NCBI RefSeq assembly: GCF_900142655.1
Contig: NZ_FRBQ01000007.1
Span: forward strand, 124,001 to 188,000
Direction of reading: 5' to 3'
Origin: Phytopseudomonas punonensis
Lineage (GTDB): Bacteria > Pseudomonadota > Gammaproteobacteria > Pseudomonadales > Pseudomonadaceae
DNA length: 64,000 nt
Shown here: positions 1-8,077 of the stretch, one piece after another
How the letters are laid out: each line of letters begins with the position of its first letter
How positions within the stretch are numbered: position 1 is the stretch's first letter
Position numbers and translations under genes: made by a program
Notes under the pieces: model-generated
Databases searched by the model: none
What the model saw: the letters and a program-made list of their open reading frames with translations, nothing else
What the model was told of the DNA's origin: nothing

Positions 1-994
1 GGGCGTACACCGCGATCTCCTTCACAAAGGTATTTCCCACCGAGTAGTAGCCGTGGGTGTGCTCGGTAAGGATGGCGTGCACCTCTTCCTTGGACGTGTT
101 GATGGCGAACTTGAGAAACTCCTCGGCCACCGCATCGGGGTTGCGCGACGCCCAGGCATGGGCCTGCAGGATCGAGTGGGTGATGGCCGCTGCCACCGGC
201 GTGTCGTTGCGCGCCAGCTCGCCGCTGACCCCGACCACGCAGCAGCTCATGTTGGCGTACTCCTCGATCATGTTGGTCGCCAACTCGGCAAAGCCCGGCT
301 GCTGCTTGACCCGGTACATCAGTGGATCGGAGCCGCTGGCGGCCTGGATCTCGCCCTTCTCCAGGGCGACGCTGAGCAGGTCGATGGGGTACACCCGCCA
401 GGTCACGTCGCGCACGGGGTCGACGCCATGGCGCTTGAGCATCAGCGAGAAGAAGTTCTTGTCCGCCGCGGCCATATCGGTGACGCCGATGGTGGTGCCC
501 TTCAGCGCCTCGAAACTTTTCGGGCCGTCGTCCAGGGTCAGCAAGCGCAGGCAACCGCCGTGGGTGCCGGCGGTCAGCTTGACGTCGAAGCCCTGCTCCA
601 GCGCCTTGAGCCAGCGCAACGCCATGCCGGTGGCGGCGTCGGCCTTGCCAGTGGCCATGGATTCGAGCAGCACCTCGGTGGAGTTGCCGAAGTTGACGAA
701 CTCGACCTCCAGGTTATGGCGTTTGAAGATGCCCTGGCTGTCGGCAACCGCCACGGGTGCCAGGCACACGGCATTGAGGTTGGTGGCCAGCTTGATCTTG
801 CGCGGCTCGGGCAATACCCAGCGATCGCTGTCCAGATCCAGGCCACTGCCAACCGGTTGCGCGCCGTGGCCGGTATGGGCGCCGTGGCCAGCATGACTGG
901 TATCGGCCCAGGCAAAGCGGCTGGCGAACGCCGCCGCGGTGGCGGTACCCGCCAGGGCAAGCAGCTGACGACGGTTGAGCACAGAGATGGGCAT
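1..994 (-). CDS. ABC transporter substrate-binding protein, Tat-exported, His-rich N-terminus (3' end outside window)
   Basis: Reading the reverse strand from ATG at 994 gives an open frame through base 1, so the C-terminus is missing (331 codons visible). GGAG lies just upstream of the ATG. The protein begins MPISVLNRRQLLALAG, a twin-arginine signal (NRRQLL followed by an Ala-rich hydrophobic stretch ending AFASRFAWA). A His-rich segment, HAGHGAHTGHG, follows. The body resembles the SsuA/TauA/NMT1 class of periplasmic binding proteins (KIKLATNLNAVCLAPVAVA, GKADAATGMALRWL, LKGTTIGVTD). It is divergent from a TonB receptor, which suggests joint outer- and inner-membrane uptake of one ligand. 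That class binds sulfonates, nitrate or thiamine precursors, but the His cluster and several Cys (GGCLRLL, NMSCC) leave a metal or metal complex possible. Substrate unknown. Confidence 0.8.
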   Translation of the reverse strand, partial: MPISVLNRRQLLALAGTATAAAFASRFAWADTSHAGHGAHTGHGAQPVGSGLDLDSDRWVLPEPRKIKLATNLNAVCLAPVAVADSQGIFKRHNLEVEFVNFGNSTEVLLESMATGKADAATGMALRWLKALEQGFDVKLTAGTHGGCLRLLTLDDGPKSFEALKGTTIGVTDMAAADKNFFSLMLKRHGVDPVRDVTWRVYPIDLLSVALEKGEIQAASGSDPLMYRVKQQPGFAELATNMIEEYANMSCCVVGVSGELARNDTPVAAAITHSILQAHAWASRNPDAVAEEFLKFAINTSKEEVHAILTEHTHGYYSVGNTFVKEIAVYA

Positions 995-1295
995 GGCGCC
1001 TCCATAAGAGAGTCGTGCATGCGCCGCGTGGTCGGGTAGCGTGCGGATAAGGTGCTTCGGCGGGCTTTTGCAGCCAGCGTCACAGGGAAGGCCTTAGACG
1101 GTATCGGCTTGACGATCAACAGGGAAATTCAATTTAGGCATAACCTAATATGCCAAATTAGAAAGTTAACCCGTCCTCTATCCCGAAAACCCCGGCACCG
1201 TTAGCGGATTGCCAACTGCCAGACGTGGCTTATCGCAACGAGCCACCGTCCTACCCCGCGCTATCGAAAATGCCGCTCCACGGAGAACCTGCCGA
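995..1295. other. Divergent intergenic region between binding protein and TonB receptor
   Basis: About 300 bases with no convincing gene. An AT-rich block near 1125-1165 stands out from the GC-rich surroundings and contains the palindrome listed separately. The receptor frame stays open upstream of 1296 to a TTG at 1209, but that extension (MPTARRGLSQRAT...) is not signal-like and has no good ribosome binding site, so I treat it as untranslated. Confidence 0.6.
1131..1159. promoter_or_regulatory. Candidate operator: interrupted palindrome in divergent promoter region
   Basis: Left arm AATTTAGGCATA (1131-1142) and right arm TATGCCAAATT (1149-1159) are inverted copies apart from one extra A in the left arm, around a 6-base centre. 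A shorter perfect inverted repeat, TTAGG-N5-CCTAA (1134-1148), is nested inside. It lies between two divergent transport genes, the usual place for a shared operator. It does not match the Fur consensus. The TTAGG/CCTAA half-sites recall DtxR-family sites, but that is only a resemblance. Confidence 0.45.
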
Positions 1296-3455
1296 ATGCC
1301 TTGCCTGCCCCCGTACGCCCTGCGCCCACGTCACCTGCTGGCTGCCAGCCTGCTGGGCTGCGCAGCGCTGCCTGTCGCCCATGCCGAGACCGCGACGGGC
1401 AGCCTGCAGCTCGAAGGCGTACAGATCACCGAGCAGGCGCCGACCGAGCAGCAGGCAGCCGAGGAGCAACTCGAGCGGGTACCCGGCGGCACCAATCTGG
1501 TGGACATGCAGCGCGTCGAGCAGGGCCGCGTGGCCGGCAATGCCGATGTGCTGGCCTACCAGCCGGGCGTGTACGCGCAGTCGCCGGGTAACGAGGGCAT
1601 CAAGATCGCCATCCGCGGCTCGGGCATCAACCGCGGTACCGGCTCCCACGCCAGCGGCAACCACATCATGCTCGACGGCTTACCGCTGACCGGCTCGGGT
1701 GGCACGCCCTATGAGCTGCTGGAGCCGCTGTGGATCAGCCGCGCCGAGGTGCTGCGCGGCGCCAACGGGTTCGACAAAGGCTCGCTGGCCCTGGGTGGCG
1801 CCATCGACTACATCACCCGCACTGGCCGTGATGCCGACAAGCTGCAGCTGCGCTACGAAGCCGGCAGCCACGGTTACCAGAAACGCAGCATCAGCTCCGG
1901 CCAGGTGCTGGGCGATGTCGACTATTACATCAATGTCACCGACAGCAATTACGACGGTTATCAGGATCATTCGACTGGCAAGGGCCAGGGCGTCGCCGCG
2001 AACGTTGGTTATCGCCTCAACGACAACCTGGAGGCGCGTTTCTACCTGCGTTATCGGGAAACAGAGCATGACGTCCCAGGCCGCCTGACCAAGGAGCAGA
2101 TCAAGCATGATCCGCGCGTAGCCGCTGCCAACAACCTGCGCATCGACGCGCACCGCGACCAGCCCGGCAGTACCTGGTTGGCCAACAAGACCACCTGGCA
2201 GATCGACGACGACTCGACGCTGGTAGCGGGCCTGGCCTATCACCACTACCCGATGGATATCGTCGAAAACAGCTCGCCCAACGGCAACACCTACCGGGTG
2301 CGCGTGGACTACAGCGACGTCAGTGGCACCCTGAACTACACCCGTCGCCACAGCCTGTTCGGACTCGACAGCACCACCACCGTTGGTTTGCGCAGCACCA
2401 CCAACCTGCCGAGCAGCAAGTCCAAGGAAAATGCCGCGCTGCCGATCAGCGTCGGCGGCACCGGCTACCCAGCCGGCACCCTGATGCGTGGCTACGAGCA
2501 CCTGGGTTCGGACAACGTGCTGCATATCGGCAACGAAACCGAGCTGGCCCCCGACCTGTGGCTGACGGGCGGCCTGGCGCTGATCTACACGCGCCGCGAA
2601 GTGCAGGTGACCTGGCCAGCTACCGACGACAAGCTCAGCGAACACACCTGGGATTACGCGCCGCGCATCGGCTTGCGCTACCAGCTCAACCCCGAAGTAC
2701 AGCTGTACGGCAATATCAGCCGCTCGGTCGAGCCGCCCCACGCCTGGTCGATGCTCTGGAGTTCGCCGCTGCGTTTCCCAAACAGCAACCAGCCGTACAG
2801 CGCGCGCCAGCGGGCACCAATCTCGCTGGATAACCAGACCGCCACCACCTTTGAAATCGGTGGCCGTGGCGACTCCGTGCTGGGCCAGTGGGATGCCGCC
2901 TATTACTACTCGCTGGTACGCAACGAACTGCTGACCGTGCCAGTCGAGAGCAACGTGTTCTCCGAGGCCAACGCCAGCCCGACCATCCACCAGGGCATCG
3001 AGCTGGGCCTCGACAGCCCGCTGTGGGACGGCGGCGCAGCGGGTGCCCTGGCCTTGCGCCAGGCCTACACCTTTAGCGACTTCCACTATCGCGACGACGA
3101 TGCCTTCGGCGACAACCGCCTGCCTGGCCTGCCCCGCCACTACTACCAGGCCGAGCTGCGCTACAGCCTGCCAAACGGTTTCTACGCCGACCTCAACACC
3201 CAGTACGCGTCGAAGGTGGCGACGGATTACGCCAACTCCTACTACGCCGATGCCTACGCGATTTTCGGCGCGACCCTGGGCTACGCCTCACCGAAAGACG
3301 ACTGGCAGACCTGGCTGGACCTGCGCAACCTGACCGACAAACGCTACGCCGCCACTGTCACGCCCGCCTATAACGACAACGGCGCCGACGCCGCGCGCTC
3401 CACGCCAGGCGAAGGCTTCGGGGCGTTCGTCGGGGTTTCCTACAGCTTCAACTGA
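1296..3455 (+). CDS. TonB-dependent outer-membrane receptor (no STN domain)
   Basis: 719 residues from ATG 1296, with GGAGA nine bases upstream. A signal peptide (MPCLPPYALRPRHLLAASLLG to about AHA) precedes a mature N-terminus that goes straight to a plug domain (about 55-190; VLAYQPGVYAQ, IAIRGSGINRG, AEVLRGANGFDKGSLALGGAIDYITRT), then a 22-strand-type barrel ending in the aromatic signature VSYSFN. There is no N-terminal STN signalling domain, so unlike the next two receptors it should not signal to a sigma factor. It imports an unknown ligand across the outer membrane with TonB energy. The divergent binding protein suggests the ligand is handed to an ABC importer. Confidence 0.88.
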   Translation: MPCLPPYALRPRHLLAASLLGCAALPVAHAETATGSLQLEGVQITEQAPTEQQAAEEQLERVPGGTNLVDMQRVEQGRVAGNADVLAYQPGVYAQSPGNEGIKIAIRGSGINRGTGSHASGNHIMLDGLPLTGSGGTPYELLEPLWISRAEVLRGANGFDKGSLALGGAIDYITRTGRDADKLQLRYEAGSHGYQKRSISSGQVLGDVDYYINVTDSNYDGYQDHSTGKGQGVAANVGYRLNDNLEARFYLRYRETEHDVPGRLTKEQIKHDPRVAAANNLRIDAHRDQPGSTWLANKTTWQIDDDSTLVAGLAYHHYPMDIVENSSPNGNTYRVRVDYSDVSGTLNYTRRHSLFGLDSTTTVGLRSTTNLPSSKSKENAALPISVGGTGYPAGTLMRGYEHLGSDNVLHIGNETELAPDLWLTGGLALIYTRREVQVTWPATDDKLSEHTWDYAPRIGLRYQLNPEVQLYGNISRSVEPPHAWSMLWSSPLRFPNSNQPYSARQRAPISLDNQTATTFEIGGRGDSVLGQWDAAYYYSLVRNELLTVPVESNVFSEANASPTIHQGIELGLDSPLWDGGAAGALALRQAYTFSDFHYRDDDAFGDNRLPGLPRHYYQAELRYSLPNGFYADLNTQYASKVATDYANSYYADAYAIFGATLGYASPKDDWQTWLDLRNLTDKRYAATVTPAYNDNGADAARSTPGEGFGAFVGVSYSFN

Positions 3456-3715
3456 CCGATGTTCGTCGCTCAGAACCTGTTGATAATCTTTCAGCCCTGG
3501 TTCGTCGACTTTGGTAGCTAAGTGGCGGAAGCGGCCGCTTTGCCTTTTTGGTGTTCCTCATGCCAGAGAATTATCAGGCGACACCAATCGCCCCTTCAGG
3601 AGGCCGAGCGGAATTGTTGTAGAGAGGGTTGAGCGACATGGATGTCGCGAGAGCCTCGATGGGCCAGGGACGGCCCTTCGCGGCGGGCCCTCGGAACAAT
3701 GATGGAGCGAGGGAA

Positions 3716-3890
3716 CCCCAGCGAAGCTGGGGCCGGATGCCGGGGCTAGACCTTTTGGTTTCTTTTGGGGCGATGCCAAAAGAAACCCGCTCGACAGAGC
3801 GGAACCGGACGTATGAACAACTCGATAATGCTAGCAAGCCACAGCTCACGCACGGCGTGTGGAGCGTAAAAAGCTCGGGGCTAAAGCCCC
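3716..3890. repeat. Cluster of inverted repeats, probable multicopy intergenic element
   Basis: Three perfect hairpins lie within 175 bases: CCCCAGC-gaa-GCTGGGG (3716-3732), GGTTTCTTTTGG-N7-CCAAAAGAAACC (3757-3787) and GGGGCT-aa-AGCCCC (3877-3890). From memory, hairpins of the GGTTTCTTTTGG and GGGGCT..AGCCCC types recur between genes in Pseudomonas chromosomes, like REP elements. Only one copy of each is seen in this window, so the multicopy nature is inference. Confidence 0.6.
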
Positions 3891-3996
3891 TCCTACAAGC
3901 TACGCGAACGACCGCTCTCGCTTTTCAGGGGCATAAAGATCGTGAACAGGCTTTCAGAAGTGGCGAGCACGGTGAGCTGCCACTGATGCCAATCAT

Positions 3997-4021
3997 GTAA
4001 ATAACAATAATTGCTATTTAC
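3997..4021. promoter_or_regulatory. Fur-box-like palindrome upstream of ECF sigma gene
   Basis: A 25-base palindrome centred on A4009: left half GTAAATAACAAT, right half ATTGCTATTTAC, with one mismatch in twelve pairs (A4004 against C4014). It has the AT-rich overlapping-hexamer form of Fur sites and sits 56 bases before the sigma start codon. This predicts iron repression of the sigma/anti-sigma pair. Confidence 0.75.
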
Positions 4022-4076
4022 GAATCATTTACAAGTCCCTATCCTCTGTCCGCTTCCGCCATCCAGAGGGCTTACC

Positions 4077-4631
4077 GTGTCGACTGCCGCGTTCCAGGCC
4101 AGCACTGCCGCTTCTCGCGAGCCTGCCCAGGTCAACTGGCAAGGCATCGACCTCGGCTGGGCCTACAGCGACCTGCTGATCAGCCTGAGCCGGCGCACCC
4201 GCTGCGTGCAGCGCGCCTACGATGTGTTGCACGACGCCCTGCTGCGCTTTGCCCTGGCCCAGCACCGCCGGCCGGTCGAGCAGCCCAACGCCTATCTGCG
4301 CCGGGTTGCCCACTCGGTGCTGATCGATTGCTACCGCAGCGAATCGCGCCTGGAATCGCTCGAAGATCAGAATCCCGAAGACGTGGCGCCAGGCCAGGTG
4401 GCGCCGTCGTGCGAACACCTGCTCGATATCCAGCAACGCCTCAAAGCCCTGCAGCGTATTCTCGATTGCCTGCCCGAGCGCTGCGCCCAGGTGTTCTGGA
4501 TGGCGCGAATCGAGGGCTACACGCAACCGGATATCGCCATGCGCCTGGGCATCAGCCTGAACATGGTCGAGCGGCACATGATGCGCGCGCTGATCGACCT
4601 GCGTCGCGCCCGCGATCTGCTGCAGCCATGA
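4077..4631 (+). CDS. FecI-type ECF sigma factor
   Basis: 184 residues from GTG 4077, which has AGAGGG six bases upstream; reading further upstream would run into the Fur site. It directs RNA polymerase to the promoter of its partner receptor when the FecR-like anti-sigma signals. Region 2 is seen in RAYDVLHDALLRFALA and LRRVAHSVLIDCYR. Region 4 is seen in LPERCAQVFWMARIEGYTQ and LGISLNMVERHM, the helix-turn-helix with the FecI-family VERHM signature. The stop overlaps the start of the fecR-like gene (ATGA), so the two are translationally coupled. The receptor at 5646 follows. Which siderophore it answers to is not visible. Confidence 0.92.
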   Translation: MSTAAFQASTAASREPAQVNWQGIDLGWAYSDLLISLSRRTRCVQRAYDVLHDALLRFALAQHRRPVEQPNAYLRRVAHSVLIDCYRSESRLESLEDQNPEDVAPGQVAPSCEHLLDIQQRLKALQRILDCLPERCAQVFWMARIEGYTQPDIAMRLGISLNMVERHMMRALIDLRRARDLLQP

Positions 4632-5557
4632 GCGACGCCACCACCCAGGCGGCCGCCTGGTTCCTGCGCATCCGCAGCGACGCCAGCCTGGCGCAGCAGC
4701 CAGAGTTCAGCGGCTGGCTGGCCGCCGACCCGGCGAACGCCGAGGAATACCACGCCTTCGAGGCGCTCTGGAACGATTTCGGCAATACCCGCCAGACCGA
4801 AGCGCTGGCCGGCGCCATGGAGCGCCAGCACGGCGAGCGCCGCAGCGGTTTGCGGCGCGGCGCTTGTGCCTTGCTGCTGATGCTCGCCTCGGCCGCCGGC
4901 TGGCTCGGCTATCGGCAAAGCCCACAAACACTCGCCGTGCAGACCCCGATTGGCGAGCGCCAGCAGATCACCCTGCGCGACGGCAGCGAGCTGCAGCTCA
5001 ATGCCGCCACCGAGATCGCCGTGCACTACAGCTGGCGCCAGCGCCATGTTGATTTGCGCCAGGGCGAGGCGATGTTCGACGTGGCACGCAACCCGTATCG
5101 GCCGTTCGTGATCGACAGCAGCCTGGCGCAGATCACCGTGCGCGGCACCCGCTTCGTGGTCAATCGCCTGCCGGACCGGCTGCGGGTCAGCGTCGACCAT
5201 GGTTTGGTGGAAGTGGCCAGTACCCAACAGCCAGGCGAAACCTGGCAGGTCGGCGCCGGCCAGGTGATCGAGGTGGATCGCGCCGGCCATCTGCATCGTG
5301 TCGATATCGCCGTTGGCAACGCCCTGGCCTTTACCCGCGGCAACCTGGTGTTCGAAGACGCCGACCTCGGCGAAATCGCCGCCAGCCTGTCGCGTTATCG
5401 CCAGCGCCCCATCCAGGCAACCGGTGGCTACCCGACGCCACGCATCAGCGCCGTGCTGCAGCTCAGCGATGTCGAGGACTTCATCCATGCATTGCCAAAT
5501 ATCGCACCGGTGAAGGTAAACGAAACCGCGCAGCACACCGAGCTGAGCCGGCGCTGA
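4628..5557 (+). CDS. FecR-type anti-sigma regulator
   Basis: 309 residues. An inner-membrane protein that relays the ligand-bound state of the receptor's STN domain to the sigma factor. The N-terminal cytoplasmic part (1-75) has the DUF4880-like start AAAWFLRIRSDASLAQ and EFSGWLAADPANAEEYHAFE, which grips the sigma factor. One membrane segment (about 78-96, ALLLMLASAAGWLGY) follows, then the periplasmic FecR domain (TPIGERQQITLRDGSELQLN, VRGTRFVVN) and a C-terminal STN-like part (LVFEDADLGEIAASLSRYR). ATG 4628 overlaps the sigma stop codon by four bases. Confidence 0.92.
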   Translation: MSDATTQAAAWFLRIRSDASLAQQPEFSGWLAADPANAEEYHAFEALWNDFGNTRQTEALAGAMERQHGERRSGLRRGACALLLMLASAAGWLGYRQSPQTLAVQTPIGERQQITLRDGSELQLNAATEIAVHYSWRQRHVDLRQGEAMFDVARNPYRPFVIDSSLAQITVRGTRFVVNRLPDRLRVSVDHGLVEVASTQQPGETWQVGAGQVIEVDRAGHLHRVDIAVGNALAFTRGNLVFEDADLGEIAASLSRYRQRPIQATGGYPTPRISAVLQLSDVEDFIHALPNIAPVKVNETAQHTELSRR

Positions 5558-5645
5558 CGACCGTTCGTCGGCCTCGTATCAGGGAAAATTACGCTGCATC
5601 GTCATCCAGGCATCCCCCATTCCCGTATCTGAAAAGGATGCCTCG

Positions 5646-8030
5646 ATGCTCCACTCATTCGCGCTGCGCAATATGCTGGCTGTCGCCAGCTTCGCCCTGG
5701 TCGCGCCGGTAATCGCCGCCCCGGTCGAGCTGAACCTACCGGCCCAGCCGTTGAGCGTTTCGCTGCGCCAGCTTGGCGAAGCCGCCGGCCTGAGCATCGC
5801 CGCGGACAGCAGCCTGACCGGCCACCTGCAAGCCCCAGCGGTAAATGGCACGCTGGAGCCGATGGTCGCGCTGCAACGGCTGCTAGCCGGCAGCGGCCTG
5901 AGCTACCAGCATGCCGGCAACACACTGATCATCACCCGCCAGCAAGACCACGGCGCCTCGCTGGAACTCGGCGCCACCAGTATCACCGGCGCCGGCCTCG
6001 GCGACACCACCGATGGCAGCGGTTCCTACACCACAGGCTCGACCAGCACTGCCACCAAGTTGCCGCTGACTCTGCGCGAAACACCGCAGTCGGTCAGCGT
6101 GATGAGCCGCCAACGCATGGATGACCAGAACCTCACGCAACTCACCGACGCGGTGCGCCAGGTGCCCGGCCTGAGCATAAATCAAGGTGGCAATAGCGGC
6201 TCGGACAGCAGCGCTATCTACTCGCGCGGCTTCCGGGTCGAGAACTACCAGATTGATGGCGAGCAGTTGCTCAACAGCGGCTACGCGTCGATCTTCCAGA
6301 GCAATGACCTGGCGATCTACGACCGCATCGAAGTGATTCGTGGCGCTACCGGCCTGACCAATGGCGTCGGTACGCCGGGTGCGACCCTCAACCTGATACG
6401 CAAACGACCGACCAGCGAATGGAAGAGCAGCGTCGGCCTCAAGGCCGGCTCCTGGGACAATAACGCCATCGAACTGGACAGCGGCGGCCCGCTCAACGAG
6501 AGCGGCAGCGTGCGGGCCCGTATGGTCGCTGCCTACCGTGACGCCGGCTCGAACATTGACCGCCTCAACGAACGCCACAAGGTCATCTATGGCATCGTCG
6601 AAGCCGACCTCACGCCCGACACCCTGCTCAGCGTCGGTGCCGATGTGCAGCACCACGACGCCAACAACCATGCACGCTTCGGCTTGCCGCTGTTCTACAG
6701 CGATGGCTCGCACACCGACTGGTCACGTTCGGATTCGGCGGCCACCGCCTGGGCCTACTCCAAGCGCCACTACGCCAGCGGCTTCGCATCGCTTGAGCAC
6801 CAGTTGAACGAGGACTGGAAAGCCAAGGCCACTTTCAGCCGAGGGCGCTATGAATACGACGAGGTGATCGGCCATGCCTCGGCCTGGAGCTTCCCGGATC
6901 GCCAGACCGGAACTGGTGGCCAGACCTACGGTGGCCGCTGGGCCGCTACGCCAGTGCAGGACAGCATCGACCTCAACCTGCGCGGCGCCTTCGATGCTTT
7001 CGGCCAGCGCCATGATCTGATCATTGGCCACGCCCGCCAGCAAACCCGCTACAAGGCAGACAACTACCGGCTCTGGTACTTCGGCTCGATCCCCACCTAC
7101 AACGGCTGGGACGGCAAGACTCCGGCGCAGCCGGACTTCGAGGTCACCGGCCGCACCGATTACAACGAACACCAGGAATCCACCTACGGCAGCATCCGAC
7201 TGCGCGCCACCGACAAGCTCTCGCTGATTCTCGGCGGCCGCGTCACAGATTGGCAAAACGTGCAGAAGACCGATAACTATGGCCCGGACGACGAGGTGTC
7301 GCGACGCAAGGAGACCGGCGTGTTCACGCCCTTCGCCGGCGTGGTCTACGACCTCGACGATACCTGGTCGGTCTACACCAGCTACACCAGCATCTTCAAA
7401 CCGCAAAACAACCTTACGGCACCCGGCGCCTTTATCGATCCGCTGGAGGGGGTCGGCTACGAAATGGGCATCAAGGCCGGCTTCTTCGAGGATCGCCTGA
7501 ACTTCTCCACGGCGATTTACCAGATCGAACAGGACAATTTCGCCGTTGCCACAGGTGAGTCCGCCCCCAATGGCGACCAATTCTACCGTGCAGAGTCCGG
7601 CACCAAGACCCGCGGCTTCGAAGTGGAACTGAGCGGCGAGCTGCTGCCCGACTGGCAGTTGAGCGCCAGCTTCTCGCGCAATATCGTGCAGGACAGCAAC
7701 GGCCGCGCACTCAACACCGAAGTCCCGCAGAACACCGCCAAGCTGTTCACCAGCTACCTGATCGACAACCTCGGCAATGGCCTGACCGTCGGCGGCGGGG
7801 TGAACTGGCAGAACGCGATCTACACCGACGGCGCGGGCCCGAACAGCGTGCGCTTCACCCAGGAAAGCTACGCCGTGGTCGATCTGATGGCCCGCTACCC
7901 GCTCACCGAACAATTGAGCGCAACGCTCAACCTCAACAACCTGCTCGACAAGACGTACTACACAGGCACTTCGTCGGCCTACTACGGCACGCCGCGTAAT
8001 GCGACGCTGGGGTTGCGACTGACGTTCTGA
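5646..8030 (+). CDS. TonB-dependent siderophore receptor with STN signalling domain (FpvA/PupB type)
   Basis: 794 residues. A signal peptide (MLHSFALRNMLAVASFALV to about IAA) is followed by the STN secretin/TonB domain (about 27-96; LPAQPLSVSLRQLGEAAGL, GTLEPMVALQRLLAGSGLSY). The plug follows (about 135-260; LRETPQSVSVMSRQRMDDQ, DRIEVIRGATGLTNGVGTPGATLNLIRKRPT), then the barrel ending TLGLRLTF. The LRETPQSVSVMSRQRM plug entry and RGATGL motif are typical of ferric hydroxamate/pyoverdine receptors. With the FecI and FecR genes just upstream it forms a full cell-surface-signalling cassette in which the ferric siderophore induces its own receptor. GGAAAAT at 5583-5589 may belong to the sigma-dependent promoter. 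The exact ligand is unknown. Confidence 0.93.
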   Translation: MLHSFALRNMLAVASFALVAPVIAAPVELNLPAQPLSVSLRQLGEAAGLSIAADSSLTGHLQAPAVNGTLEPMVALQRLLAGSGLSYQHAGNTLIITRQQDHGASLELGATSITGAGLGDTTDGSGSYTTGSTSTATKLPLTLRETPQSVSVMSRQRMDDQNLTQLTDAVRQVPGLSINQGGNSGSDSSAIYSRGFRVENYQIDGEQLLNSGYASIFQSNDLAIYDRIEVIRGATGLTNGVGTPGATLNLIRKRPTSEWKSSVGLKAGSWDNNAIELDSGGPLNESGSVRARMVAAYRDAGSNIDRLNERHKVIYGIVEADLTPDTLLSVGADVQHHDANNHARFGLPLFYSDGSHTDWSRSDSAATAWAYSKRHYASGFASLEHQLNEDWKAKATFSRGRYEYDEVIGHASAWSFPDRQTGTGGQTYGGRWAATPVQDSIDLNLRGAFDAFGQRHDLIIGHARQQTRYKADNYRLWYFGSIPTYNGWDGKTPAQPDFEVTGRTDYNEHQESTYGSIRLRATDKLSLILGGRVTDWQNVQKTDNYGPDDEVSRRKETGVFTPFAGVVYDLDDTWSVYTSYTSIFKPQNNLTAPGAFIDPLEGVGYEMGIKAGFFEDRLNFSTAIYQIEQDNFAVATGESAPNGDQFYRAESGTKTRGFEVELSGELLPDWQLSASFSRNIVQDSNGRALNTEVPQNTAKLFTSYLIDNLGNGLTVGGGVNWQNAIYTDGAGPNSVRFTQESYAVVDLMARYPLTEQLSATLNLNNLLDKTYYTGTSSAYYGTPRNATLGLRLTF

Positions 8031-8038
8031 GCCTAAAC

Positions 8039-8064
8039 AGCCCGGCGTGCCAATACGCCGGGCT
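8039..8064. terminator. Hairpin between convergent receptor genes
   Basis: AGCCCGGCGT (8039-8048) and ACGCCGGGCT (8055-8064) form a perfect 10-base stem with loop GCCAAT. It lies midway between the stops of two convergent receptor genes, so it can serve both strands. The T-run is poor (GGTT), so termination may be partial. Confidence 0.65.
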
Positions 8065-8077
8065 GGTTAGCCTGCGC

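Larger units (their letters stand above)
3456..4076. other. Long non-coding region carrying dispersed repeats
   Basis: Six hundred bases without a gene I believe. Short open frames here (for example one of 123 codons at 3629-4000) have no family resemblance and run through hairpin repeats. The region holds several perfect inverted repeats, including GGGGCT-AA-AGCCCC at 3877-3890, and ends with a Fur-type palindrome that serves the next gene. Confidence 0.7.

Noticed and set aside
1131..1159. Palindrome considered as a Fur box
   Set aside because: Arms contain GGCATA/TATGCC and do not fit the TGATAAT-N-ATTATCA pattern, unlike the two sites accepted at 3997 and 12113.
1680..3140. Long reverse-strand open frame (486 codons) opposite the TonB receptor
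   Set aside because: GC-rich codon use produces open mirror frames; the product has no motif and the forward frame encodes a clear receptor.
3629..4000. Small open frame of 123 codons before the first ECF sigma
   Set aside because: Runs through hairpin repeats, no homology, no ribosome binding site, ends at the Fur-type site.
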